From Cervus elaphus (lineage: Eukaryota > Chordata > Mammalia > Artiodactyla > Cervidae), in contig NC_057817.1 in assembly GCF_910594005.1 (NCBI RefSeq), forward strand, positions 26,141,001 to 26,205,000: 64,000 nucleotides of DNA. Reading direction: 5' to 3'. Below, one piece after another: positions 54,736 through 64,000 of this stretch. The position numbers and the translations under genes were made by a program. The notes beneath the pieces were generated by a model that saw nothing but the letters and a program-made list of their open reading frames with translations, had not been told where the DNA came from and made no database searches. How positions within the stretch are numbered: the stretch's first letter is position 1; each line of letters begins with the position of its first letter.

Positions 54736-55767
54736 ATAGTCTAAAAGCTCCCAACGGGCCTCCTCCTTCTGAATTCCACATTCCCATCCCCAAACCTCTC
54801 TACCCAGGATATGGATCTGCTCATAATTGTACCACGCAACAAAAAGGGGAGTTTAGGACAGAGAAATGAATATATAGATGTATCAATTGACTACTAAATC
54901 TTAAGATTCCTAGAAGTAGGAAAAAAAAAAATTTAAGAGAGAAAAAGAGCCAGACAGAGGTGGAAACAAGAGTCTAGAACATGCCTGATCATCTATTTCA
55001 AGAGTATTTCCTAAGTATATTTCCTAAGGAGGGCCCTGGGCCTGTGAAGCTCTGTTTAATTAGGAAAGTCCCTCCCAAAGGAGGTGCTTGGCACAGGGGA
55101 ACTACTTAAAGAAATGCAGAGAGAGGCCAGGGAACAGGAAGCCAGCTTGTATGAATTCCATAATGCCCCCGGCTCCCTCCTTCCCTCTCCCTCCGCCCGC
55201 CACCTGCCCCCGCCCTTCGCCACCCCCCACCCCCCATCCCCCCTATCCCTCCCCCACCCCCCCACCCCTCGCCCCACCAGCTTCCCTGTGTTTCAGTCTC
55301 TGAGATCATTCCAAACTCCAAAACAAAAGTTCCATCCCAAGTAGCCAAGAAAACTCCTGTCAAATCCAACAATCCACCCACTAAATTGCAGGCTGTCCTC
55401 CTTTCCCAGCCAGCCCCACCCACTTTCCTTCGTCCTGGAGGTCACTGTGTTCTCTTCTGTCTCTAAGAAGGGCACTGCCCTTCCTCTGGACCTTTCCTTT
55501 TCAAAACATTTGTCCCAGGCAATAAGTCCCACTGGTTCCCTTTGGTTGGGTGTTAAGAATACTGCCAGTCAGGAAGTTTGGCCTCCTTGCTCCTGCTGAA
55601 TAGCTTCAAATGTAGTTTGGATCTGAGTTGCTTTGCTAGAAGTTTAATAAAGACTTGAGAGGGGAAGGCTAATTAGGTTATTAATTATTTCCAGGTCTCA
55701 AAGTGTCAAAGAAGTGAACTTTAAATGTCACATTTTCAGAGACTGTATCAATCCTCTGTAGGCAAGT
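54736..55767. other. unassigned with C-rich tract
   Basis: Contains an A-run near 54920 and the quadruplex-capable tract at 55207. The proline-rich or glycine-rich frames across that tract (for example 105 codons on the minus strand, 55106-55423) are low-complexity artefacts. Confidence 0.4.
55207..55275 (-). other. G-quadruplex-type tract (minus strand)
   Basis: The plus strand has at least nine runs of three to seven C within 69 bp, with one- to three-base gaps. The minus strand therefore has runs GGGGGG-T-GGGGGG-AT-GGGGGG and more. It is the strongest quadruplex/i-motif candidate in the window. Confidence 0.75.
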
Positions 55768-55781
55768 ATAGCTCCTTTTCT

Positions 55782-55907
55782 TATTTATTCATATTTTTTG
55801 GCCACACCACACAGCATGTGGGATCTTAGTTCCCTGGCCAGGGATTGAACCCGGGCCCCCTGCATTGGAAGCTTGGAGTCTTAACCACTGGACCACCAGG
55901 GAAGTCT
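55782..55907 (-). mobile_element. CHR-type SINE, short form
   Basis: Antisense: 'ttttttggccacaccacaca' to 'ccactggaccaccagggaag'. Flanks 'tatagctccttttc' and 'tacagcttctttcc' form a diverged TSD. Confidence 0.92.
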
Positions 55908-56175
55908 CTACAGCTTCTTTCCTGATTCCAACTATATGAGTTCTCTTATCCTCCTTAAAATTTCCAGAGAATGAAACTCCCAAAACCAATCAAACCAGTG
56001 TCTCCCAACAAACAAATATAAAGTTTCTGGATATCTGGTAGTCCCCAGAGTTTCCAAAGTCCTAACTTGAACATCCTTACAACTCTGGTAGGGGGCAGCC
56101 AGGAATTGAAGAGCAGAGACTTTGAGTTCAGGGTGAGAGCTTTAAATAATCATGAGTGTGCTACATGTAGTAGAC

Positions 56176-56381
56176 TAGGGCTTCCCAGGGGGCGTGAATT
56201 GTAAAGCATCCACCTGCCAATGCAGGAGATGCAAGAGACTCGGGTTCCATCTCTGGGGTCAGGAAGATCCCTGAAATCACATTCTCACCTGGAGAATTCC
56301 ATGGACAGAAGAGCCTGACTGGCTACAGTCCATGGGGTCCCAAAGAGTCGGACACGACTAAGTGACTAACACTTTCACTTT
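56176..56381 (+). mobile_element. Bov-tA SINE with 12-bp TSD
   Basis: Sense, 'gggcttcccagggggcgtga' to 'ctaacactttcactttc'-type tail. Perfect TSD CATGTAGTAGAC at 56164-56175 and 56382-56393. Confidence 0.95.
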
Positions 56382-56574
56382 CATGTAGTAGACCAACACT
56401 TCCAAACTGACAACAGCTGAGAATACATTTATGAGGGTAAATAGGGCAAAAGCCACCATGAAAATGTCCAAATCTCATATCCAAGGTTAGAAGAAAGTAG
56501 TTGATCAAGCCAAATGAAAAAGGAAATCTTCCCGTTTCTTTTCTGTTTGCACATGCTCTGTCTCTAGTCATAGT

Positions 56575-56945
56575 CATGGTCGTTCATTCATTCAACAACT
56601 ACTTACTGACCCCCAAGTATTCAACACCGAAGACACAGCAAAGAAACCACAAAATCCCTCCACTCAAGCTGTTTACGTTCCTGCAGGGGGAAGCAGACAG
56701 TAAACAAGTAAGTGAAAAGAATATATTGGGTTATATATACCCAGCCTAATACATTGTGTTGGACTGCAATCAGTGCTGCCTAGAAAAACGAAGCAAGAAA
56801 GGTCAGGGTGGAAAATGCAACATTAAAATGGGTTGGTCCAAGAAGGCCCCACTGAGAAGATGACATTTCACCGAAATCAGAAGCAGGTAAGAGAACACAC
56901 CACAGTGCAGATCTCAGAGAAGAGCAAGTACAAAGACTTTGGCCA
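56575..56945 (-). mobile_element. L2 relic, antisense (left part)
   Basis: 'gttcattcattcaacaacta', 'gcagacagtaaacaagtaag', 'aaggccccactgagaaga' and 'agagcaagtacaaagacttt' follow antisense L2 order. It stops abruptly where L1 begins and resumes at 58096. Confidence 0.78.
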
Positions 56946-56988
56946 TTTTTTAATGATTTTTTTATTATGGTAAAATATATATAACATA

Positions 56989-57200
56989 GGGCTGCCCTGG
57001 CAGCTCAGAAGTAAAGAATCCACCTGCAAAATGCAGGAGACCTGAATTCTATCCCCAGGTTGGGAAGATCCCCTGAAGAAGAGAATAGCTGCCCATTCCA
57101 GTTTTCTTGCCTGGAAAATTCCACGAACAGAGGAGCCTAGCGGGCTACAGTCCACAGGGTCACAGAGTTGGACATGACTGAATGACTAAGACTTTCACTT
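56989..57200 (+). mobile_element. Bov-tA SINE inside L1
   Basis: Sense, 'gggctgccctggcagctcag' to 'tgactaagactttcactttc'. The repeated 'ataacata' string at both ends looks like the TSD. Confidence 0.92.
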
Positions 57201-57699
57201 TCGTACATAACATAACATTACCATTTGAGCCTTTCCTCAGTGCGCAGGCCTATGGCATTGTCTATTCACACTGTTGTGCCACCTTCACCACCATCCATCT
57301 CCACAGTTTTTCATCTTCCTAAACTGAAATTCTGCATCCATTAAACAGTAACTCCCCACCTCCTCCTTCCCCAGCCCCTGTCAACCACCATTCTACTTTC
57401 TTTCTCTATGAATTTGACCTTGCTAAGGACCTCATACAAGATGAATCATCCAATATTGTCTTTTTGTGATTGGCTTATTTCACTTAGCATAATGTCAGGG
57501 TTCATCCAAGATGTAGCATGTACCAGAATGTCCTTCCTTTTTAAGGCTGAGTAATATTCCATTGTATGTACATACCACATTTTAAAAATTTATCTGTTGA
57601 CGGGTGTTTGGGTTGCTTCACCTTTTGACTATTATGCATAGTGCTGCTATGAACACAGGGGCTCAAATATGTTTTTGAGTCTCTGCTTTCAATTCTTTT

Positions 57700-57862
57700 T
57701 TTAAATATTTATTTATTTATTTGGCTATGCCAAGTCTTAATTGCGGCACATAGGACCTACTAGTTGTGTCATGTGGGATCTAGTTCCTTGACAAGGGATT
57801 GACCTCAGGCCCCCTACACTGGGAGCACACAGTCTTAGCCACTAGACCACCAGGGAAGTTCC
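57700..57862 (-). mobile_element. CHR-type SINE inside L1
   Basis: Antisense: 'atttatttatttatttggct' to 'ccactagaccaccagggaag'. 'ctgctttcaattctttt' before and 'ctgctttcagttctttt' after (57683-57699 and 57863-57880 approximately) form the TSD. Confidence 0.93.
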
Positions 57863-58095
57863 CCTGCTTTCAGTTCTTTTGAATACATACCCAGAAGTGG
57901 GAATGCTGGATCATGCGGTAATTGTATATTTAATTTTTTGAGAATCATCATGCCATTTTTCCACAGCAGCTGCCCCATTTCACATTTACATCAGCAGTGC
58001 ACAAGAGTTCCAATTTCTCCACATCCTCAGCAACACTTGTTGTTTTCTGGTTTTTTAATAATACCCATCCCAGTGGGTGTAAGGCAGTACTGCCT

Positions 58096-58285
58096 ATTTT
58101 TGAGGAGTAACAAGGAGGCCCATGAGGCTGGTGCAGAGTGAAGCAGAAGCAGCAGGGAGTAAGGTAAGAGAGAAAGCAGGAGGCCAGATCCTTCTCGGGC
58201 TCAGTAGGGCCTGAGAGTCACTGTGAAGAGTGTGGCTTTTACTTTGGGTGTGATGGGAACCCTAAATAAAGTGACAGTTTCATAG
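58096..58285 (-). mobile_element. L2 relic, antisense (right part)
   Basis: 'gagtaacaaggaggcccatg', 'aagcaggaggccagatcctt' and 'gtgtggcttttactttgggt' are the direct continuation of the left L2 part ending at 56945. Confidence 0.75.
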
Positions 58286-59544
58286 GTTGGCTACCGACTT
58301 TCACATTCTTTGAGCTAAGTATTTGGCTCTCAGACTAAGGAATAGTCCTCCAGGGTCTGAAAACGAGGCTTGGAGAGAAATTAGATGTCTGGTGCTTCTG
58401 ACAACACAATGGGGACTACACAAGCTGAGATTCTCCCATCTGCCTCTTTTTCTAGGTACCAAAGAAGAGATGTCATCCATCCCTCCATGGGAGATGAACA
58501 CGATGGACTGCTTTCATGGAAGTTGTTCCCTTTATGGATTATCTTTAGCCAGGATTCCACCACTTAAAAATCAAATAAGAGTCATCTTGGTATCATTCGC
58601 TCTTTCAGGGTATCCCCTCCATGATTGCAGATAATCAAGCACTGACATGGAGAGAAAGGGCACTTTTTCCAGAAACTGGTACCATTGAGGGCTGCAAAGA
58701 CACGGGTGGGTGGACTCTCAGAAAAGGCACAGGAACAGTGTGAACCAGGCACTCACAACCTTGCAGAATTAAACAGATGAATTCAGTCCCAAGCCCCAGA
58801 AGCCTCAGAAAGGATTGTCAGAAATGTCAGAGATGATAAGAGCTAGGGAGAGAAAGGGCCCCAAAGGGAAGCCTGAAAACACATTTTTGAGAGGCAAAGA
58901 GTACCTCTCATAACCTCGCTTCCCCCAGGCGACAGGGATGAAAGCTTCAACATCAAAATGAGCAGTCCAAGGAGTTATAGATTTCCTCAACAATAAATAA
59001 TCTGCAGAGAATGGCTGCCTAACCAACATTTATAAATGTTAGAAAATACTCACTTGTGTTGGGGCTGGGAGGGGTGGGGGGAATGGAAGGTGGAGAAGGA
59101 GAGAGTTATGGGGTTGTCCCCTCTGGGAAAGGAGGAGGGCCAGAAATCAGTTTTCACTATGGCATTCTTAGGATTCAAATGGGGAGGGACGTATGGTAAA
59201 ATCTGGAAACTTAAGTAACTACTTTCTCTCCACAAGAAAACAGGCCATGTACTCCTAGGTTCTGTTGTCTTTCTTTCCATCAGAAACCACCTCATTCATC
59301 CTCTCATCTGAACCCAGTGCAATCACCACCCACCACCACCACCCAGGGTAGAGACACCACTGCTCGCCTCATATCATAGACCCCAGTTCATTTCCCTTCT
59401 CTGTGGTCTCATCACAGAGGTCTTGGATTACCTTTTTTAAGCCCCATTTATGATTAAAGTGGGACAAGGATAGAGGAGAAGGCTGCTCTTCTCCCTCTGT
59501 TCAAGTAGAAAAATAATGGACCTAAGTGGCAATGAAAGTTTTAG
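58286..59544. other. unassigned, no gene supported
   Basis: A splice-acceptor-like 'tctgcctctttttctag' occurs at 58440-58456 before a short open stretch. No donor, domain or partner exon is seen, so it is not called. 59320-59345 is a short CCACCA tract. Confidence 0.35.
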
Positions 59545-60004
59545 GTCACTCATTAAGCATCTTCTAAACGCAAGTCCTGAGAGTCCCTTGGACAGCAAGA
59601 AGTTCAAACCAGTCAATCCTAAAGGGCCTCAACCCTGAATATTCATTGGAAGGACTGATGCTGAAGCTGAAGCTCCAATACTTTGGCCACCTGATGCGAA
59701 GAGCCAACTCACTGAAAAAGACCTTGATGCTGGAAAAGATTGAAGGCAGAAGGAGAAGAAGGCAACAGAGGATAAGATGGTTGGATGGCCTCACCAATTC
59801 AATGAACATGAACTTGGGCAAATTCCAGGAGATGGTGAGCGACAGGAAGGCCTGGCATGCTCCTCTCCATGGGGTTGCAAAGAGTCCAGCACAACTTAGC
59901 AACTGAACAACAATAGACGCCAGTCATTGTGCTTGGTATGACAGGCACAGCAGGAAGGAAAAAGATAGTCCTTGCCTACATGGTACTCACCATCTTTAAG
60001 TAAA
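59545..60004 (-). mobile_element. L2 3' end, antisense, split by BovB
   Basis: 'cactcattaagcatcttcta' before and 'cattgtgcttggtatgacag' with 'agtccttgcctacatggtac' after the BovB copy are consecutive parts of an antisense L2 end. Confidence 0.65.
59577..59916 (+). mobile_element. BovB 3' end with open RT tail
   Basis: Sense. 59646-59906 is open and encodes LKLQYFGHLMRRANSLKKTL through to the natural family C-terminus (…GVAKSPAQLSN). There is no catalytic RT motif. 'acgcaagtc' (59568-59576) against 'acgccagtc' (59917-59925) is the TSD. Best preserved BovB frame in the window, but only the final 87 codons. Confidence 0.92.
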
Positions 60005-60013
60005 GTTCTTATA

Positions 60014-60297
60014 ACAGACTTGTGGTGGCCAAGAGGGAAGGGGGTGAGGGAAGGATGGGAGGGTGTGAGAGCAGAATGAGTGGGAAGTTTAGAATTAACA
60101 GATGGAAACTATTATACTTAGGATGGATAAACAAGGTCCTACTGTATAGCACAGGGAACTCTATTCAATATCTTGTGATAAACCATAATGGAAAATAATA
60201 TGAAAAAGAATGTATATAACTGAATCACTTTGCCATACAACAGAAAGTAACACAACATTGTAAATCAACTATACGTCAATAAAATTTTTAAAAGAAT
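60014..60297 (+). mobile_element. L1 3' end with 9-bp TSD
   Basis: Sense: 'actgtatagcacagggaact', 'gaatcactttgccatacaac' and 'caactatacgtcaataaaat'. GTTCTTATA at 60005-60013 and 60298-60306. Confidence 0.93.
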
Positions 60298-60310
60298 GTT
60301 CTTATATAAT

Positions 60311-60516
60311 GCTGGTGGTAGTTTAGTCGCTAAGTTGTGTCCAACTTTTGCAACACCATGGACTGTAGCCTGCCAGGCTCCTCTGTCCATGGGATTCTCC
60401 AGATAAGAATACTGGGTTGCCATTTCCTTCTCCAGGGGATCTTCCCAACCCAGGAATCGAACCTGGTCTCCCGCATTGCAGGCAGATTCTTTACTGACTG
60501 AGCTATGAGGGAAGCT
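60311..60516 (-). mobile_element. Bov-tA SINE
   Basis: Antisense, with a small deletion in the centre (actgggttgccatt). 'ttatataat' (60302-60310) and 'ctatataat' (60523-60531) are probable TSD copies. It inserted at the edge of the L1 TSD. Confidence 0.92.
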
Positions 60517-60614
60517 CTTTTCCTATATAATATCCTGCCCAAACTGTGTAACCTGAATCTAACGATGAAAACAATCAGTCCACAAAACACCATTCTGCAA
60601 AAAGCTGACTTTTT

Positions 60615-60920
60615 TTAAAAAATTAATTTATTTAGGCTGAGAAAGTGGAAGCATTTATCACTCAGTCATGTCTGATTCTTTGTAACTCCATGGACTATAT
60701 CCTCCCAGGCTCCTCTGCCCATGGAATTCTCCAGGCAAGAATACTGGAGTGGGTAGCCAATCTCTTCTCCAGGGAATCTATTTAGGCTGTGGCATGCAGG
60801 ATCTTTTCTTTTTTTTTCCCTTAGTTGTAGCATGTGGGATCCAGCTCCCTGACCAAAGATCAAACCATGGCCCCTGAATTGGGAGTGTAGAGTCTTAGCC
60901 ACTGGACCACCAGTGGAGTT
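60615..60920 (-). mobile_element. CHR-type SINE split by BOV-A
   Basis: The tail part at 60615-60639 (taatttatttaggct) and the main part at 60779-60920 (ggctgtggcatgcaggatct … ccactggaccaccagtggag) form one antisense CHR copy interrupted by a younger SINE. Confidence 0.92.
60640..60778 (-). mobile_element. BOV-A monomer inside CHR SINE
   Basis: Antisense unit without tRNA-like head. Perfect 11-bp TSD TATTTAGGCTG at 60629-60639 and 60779-60789, wholly within the CHR host. Confidence 0.96.
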
Positions 60921-60939
60921 CCCAGAAAGTTGACTTTCT

Positions 60940-61300
60940 ACAGAACAATTGACCTGTAATCTTCAAAACTGTCAGTCAAGAACTACCGGTTGAGGAACTA
61001 TTCCAGATTAAAGGAGAATAAAGAGACATGACAATGAAAAGCAATGCATAACCCTACATTGGACCTGGACTGGGGAGAAACATTTTATAATAAAAAAAAT
61101 TATTGAACAATTAGCAAAATTTGAATATGGAGTGTATTAGTATTTCATATATATGTATATATAGAAGAGAGAGGATGAAATGTGGTAAAGTATGAAAAAT
61201 TGGTCAATTATGGTTAAAGGTAAGTGGGTGTTAATTATACTGTTCTTGGAAACTTTTCTCTACAACTGATATTTTTCAAACTAAAAAGTCAGGAGGAAAT
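60940..61300 (+). mobile_element. old L1 3' region
   Basis: 'ggaactattccagattaaag', 'aagagacatgacaatgaaaa' and 'agcaaaatttgaatatggag' match the 3' part of old mammalian L1 (L1M type). TSD not detectable. Confidence 0.65.
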
Positions 61301-61774
61301 CAAGAAATCTCGATTGTAAAGGTTATGAAGTCTCCTTCCCTGAACAACCTTCATAAACAAGCTTGCCATCATTTTTGTTTGGAACAAATCCCACCCAGAA
61401 CAATCTAGCCCCAAATCAGGAACTTAGATCAGAGGGGTGGGTGGGAGGATAGAACTCCTTTGTCTTTGATTTACAACCAAAATTGTCAGCAAGTAAAAAT
61501 ACCTAGAAAGAAACCACAACCTTGGCTCATGTTAGTATAGTTATAAAAACTACATACTGTTATTGTCATTTTGTGGGACTAACACAAATTAATAAATCAG
61601 GGCCCTAGACTTGAACTCTGTGAGGCACTGGGGAAAGAGTTGCAAAAGCTGGAGGCAAAGAAAAATGGTATCTGAAAAAGAGATATACCAGGCATATGTG
61701 CAAGAATTACAGAAACCTGAAGAGGGAGGTGAAAGAGAATCAGAATTTTGCTGAACTGCAAGTAATGCACATAT
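61301..61774. other. unassigned, no gene seen
   Basis: AT-rich single-copy-looking DNA with no hallmark. Confidence 0.35.
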
Positions 61775-61955
61775 GTTATTTCATCTAACCCCATAACAAC
61801 TCAATGAAATAAGTATTATTATTCCACTTCACAGACTGAGATTAAATTACTTTCCCAAGATCATATAGCCAATAAAAAGAAGTGTTGGAATTTGAACTTG
61901 GTTCTTTGTAACTTCAAAGCCCATGTTCTTTCTACTGAGCACTCTGCCTCCACAA
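61775..61955 (-). mobile_element. MIR SINE
   Basis: Antisense MIR: 'ataacaactcaatgaaataa', 'cccaagatcatatagccaat' and 'gcccatgttctttctactga'. Confidence 0.85.
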
Positions 61956-62328
61956 AGAGTAAAATTAATGGTTATTATTGGATAATTTGAGCCAGTTCTT
62001 ATCCTAGTGCCCAAGTCAGCCTGTCAGTGTCTTCCTTTTCCTCCCTAACAGACAATGATGGGCATGGGCTGGAAGTAGCTGGATTATTGAATCTGAAAGC
62101 TCCATATAAACCACCTGCTAAAATCCTAATCCAACCAAGGGCCAAAATGTCTCCAGATTTTGCTCTCAGATGCCATGAAAGGCAATTCCAAAACATCCCT
62201 GTAGCCATTCCAATAATTTTCAGGTGCAATTTTACATTTAATTACAATTCCTACCCACAACTCTAACCCATCTCCTCTAGTTTGACTTTTAATGGAAATA
62301 TATAATAGGATAATATTAATACATATAT
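61956..62328. other. unassigned, no gene seen
   Basis: Two opposing frames of 76-79 codons at 61999-62266 overlap each other and show no domain. Nothing recognised. Confidence 0.35.
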
Positions 62329-62330
62329 GT

Positions 62331-62539
62331 GCTTAGTCACTCAGTCATGTCTGACTCTTTTTGACCCATGAACGAGCCTGCCCAGCTCATCTGTCCATGG
62401 GGATTCTGAAATACTGGATTCAGAATACTAGAGTGGGTGGCCATGCCCTTCTCCAGGGGACCTTTCTGACCCAGGGATCAAAGCCAAGTTTCCCGTATTG
62501 CAGGTGGATTCTTTACCAACTGAACCACGGAGGAAGCCC
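62331..62539 (-). mobile_element. Bov-tA SINE
   Basis: Antisense, with an internal 'attctgaaatactggattca' duplication-like disturbance at 62403-62422. 'aatacatat' / 'aatacattt' at the edges may be the TSD. Confidence 0.92.
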
Positions 62540-62573
62540 AATACATTTCTAGATGTCTATATGTCACCCTTCT

Positions 62574-62730
62574 TTTTTTGTTTGTTTGTTTTAGTTTAGT
62601 GTTTTTTTTTTTTTTCCATTTTTTGGCCATGCATGGCATGTGAGATCTTAGTTTCCCCACCAGGGATCAAACCCATGCCCCCCTGCAGTGGGAACGTGGT
62701 GTCTTAACCACTGGACCACCAGGGAAGTCC
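62574..62730 (-). mobile_element. CHR-type SINE with 17-bp TSD
   Basis: Antisense: long T-run start, 'ccattttttggccatgcatg' and 'ccactggaccaccagggaag'. CTATATGTCACCCTTCT (62557-62573) and CTATATGTCACCTTTCT (62731-62747) differ at one base. Its head is close to consensus. Confidence 0.96.
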
Positions 62731-62747
62731 CTATATGTCACCTTTCT

Positions 62748-64000
62748 GAGACTCCTTTTATCATACTATTCCAAATCTTTTCTGTTCACTACCTCATTCT
62801 TGAGAAGAACAAAACCACCTTCAGTTCAGGCTAGGAAGGACTAGAGAAAGAAATGAAACCTTATTCTCTTTGGCTAAAGGAAGATGAGGGTGGGGAAAAA
62901 GACAATTTTTAAAATGGGAGCCCAATGGCAGGAGGATGGTTGCAACTTCCCTGACAATCTAAATACCTCCAGATTTGGCCTTCCTAAACCTCAACCATCA
63001 CCCAAGGCTTCCAGATGCTGCCGGCACACACCGTTAAGAAACATCTGTCACAAAGGACAGCCCCAAATGGGACAAAGGAGAGCAGGAAGGCAGACGGTGC
63101 CAGTTTAATGAGGATGGTTTAACAAAACATCTTTTAAGCTTCCTAATTCACTTGGCCATTTGCTCCCTAGACTTGGCTGCCAATCAGGAGCAGACTGGAA
63201 ACGTTTGCCAGAGAACAGCAATCTCTTCCTTATCCTTAACCCAGAAGAACTCAGGATTACAAAAATGTCAACATGTCACTCTAAAACATGATTAACCCCA
63301 CTCCAGAGCTACAAATTCATGATGATTCTGGGGGAAAGGACTTCAGCTACATCACCTTGATCACTGCGGTTAGACTGTTGGTGACCAGAGATCAGACTTG
63401 GTAGAATATAAAAATAAGCATTAGTGTTCCCATCATAACCCATGTCTGTGCCCAGCTCTGAGCTCATAACACCTAGAACATTCTTAATACTTATTAATCA
63501 TCCATAGAAATAAGCACAAAGGCCGATGGACTTCAGACATCAGCATAGACCTCTTGGTCTTATATGGATCTCCTCATGATTTTGTAAAGGTTATTATAGT
63601 GTATGGACTTTGGATAAGAAATAATGGGTATTTGGAAATTCTATGAGTATAGGAAGATCAACAGAGAAAATAAAGGACTGTCTTTCCATTTTAGTTTCAC
63701 AAGGAGCAAGGCTCTAGATATGCCCAAAGACAGGGAATTGGCAAAGGAACATCTAAGGATCCTAATTTTATTCAGGGAAATTGCATTACAATTTAGATTA
63801 AACCTCAGGAATTTTACCTGAAACCACTGGTTTCAGATATTTGGGGATCACCAACCTAGCTCTCAATTCAATTCAGCTAACATGAAGTCACTTAAACACT
63901 CAGCACGTTGTCCCCACTATCTATCCAGTAGGTTCCTATAGCTGGCAAATACTGTGTATCCAGGGCCAGCCTCCTGCCAGACTCTCTGGTCCACCCTCCT
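62748..64000. other. unassigned right flank, no gene seen
   Basis: No recognisable repeat, exon or RNA gene. Several short frames lack domains. The sequence may continue into a feature beyond the window edge. Confidence 0.35.

Larger units (their letters stand above)
56946..58095 (-). mobile_element. L1 3' end inserted in L2
   Basis: Antisense, older L1 (L1MA/MB-like): 'tttattatggtaaaatatat', 'ccaccatccatctccacagt', 'gagtaatattccattgtatg', 'acccagaagtgggaatgctg' and 'gttccaatttctccacatcc'. Carries a Bov-tA and a CHR insertion. Confidence 0.9.

Noticed and set aside
55084..55423. Proline-rich (plus) and glycine-rich (minus) frames
   Set aside because: They arise from the C-rich low-complexity tract at 55207-55275.
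58440..58567. Possible exon after a splice-acceptor-like pyrimidine tract
   Set aside because: No donor, no conserved peptide and no neighbouring exon could be found; such acceptor-like tracts are common.

Overview
This window looks like nuclear DNA from a ruminant, most likely a bovid. The diagnostic signal is the repeat content. There are about twenty tRNA-headed Bov-tA SINEs, several BOV-A monomers and five 3' ends of the RTE LINE BovB, all ruminant-specific families. With them are CHR-type SINEs shared by cetartiodactyls, L1 fragments of several ages, and the old mammalian families L2, MIR and MER5. Species and chromosomal locus cannot be named from the sequence alone.

I found no supportable protein-coding exon, rRNA, functional tRNA, CRISPR array or prokaryotic-style operon. 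The open reading frames are short, and most of the longer ones are translations of SINEs, of the BovB reverse-transcriptase tail, or of low-complexity tracts. The window is therefore intergenic or deep-intronic DNA, and its annotation is mostly the history of retroelement insertions. Many copies could be delimited to the base by target-site duplications (TSDs).

Layout. 1-13 kb: unassigned DNA with scattered SINEs, L2/MIR relics and two very short L1 tails with clear TSDs. 13-26.4 kb: the most repeat-poor part, with a CTCF-like motif (13463) and several stretches that look like conserved non-coding DNA (15061, 16801, 22360, 25441, 25990). 26.4-31 kb: L2 relics cut by SINEs. 31.5-32 kb: a G-rich tract, an RFX X-box and a TATA-like box within 200 bp, the best promoter/enhancer candidate. 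33-45 kb: dense MIR, CHR and Bov-tA, an L1 3' end (42290-43087) and a palindromic E-box/CRE pair (39004-39022). 45.3-46.9 kb: further candidate conserved elements. 47-54.7 kb: nested L2, L1, SINE and BovB copies. 55.2 kb: a strong G-quadruplex-type tract. 56.5-61.3 kb: multi-level nesting (L2 cut by L1, itself cut by Bov-tA and CHR; L2 cut by BovB; CHR cut by BOV-A). 61.3-64 kb: mostly unassigned.

The most unusual object is at 51113-52551. Sequence resembling the L1 5' UTR in antisense, with an internal tandem duplication, runs directly into a BovB 3' end. A single 11-bp TSD brackets the whole 1.4 kb, so it appears to have been inserted as one chimeric retrotransposon. Family assignments rest on recognition of consensus features; conserved-element and binding-site calls are hypotheses.
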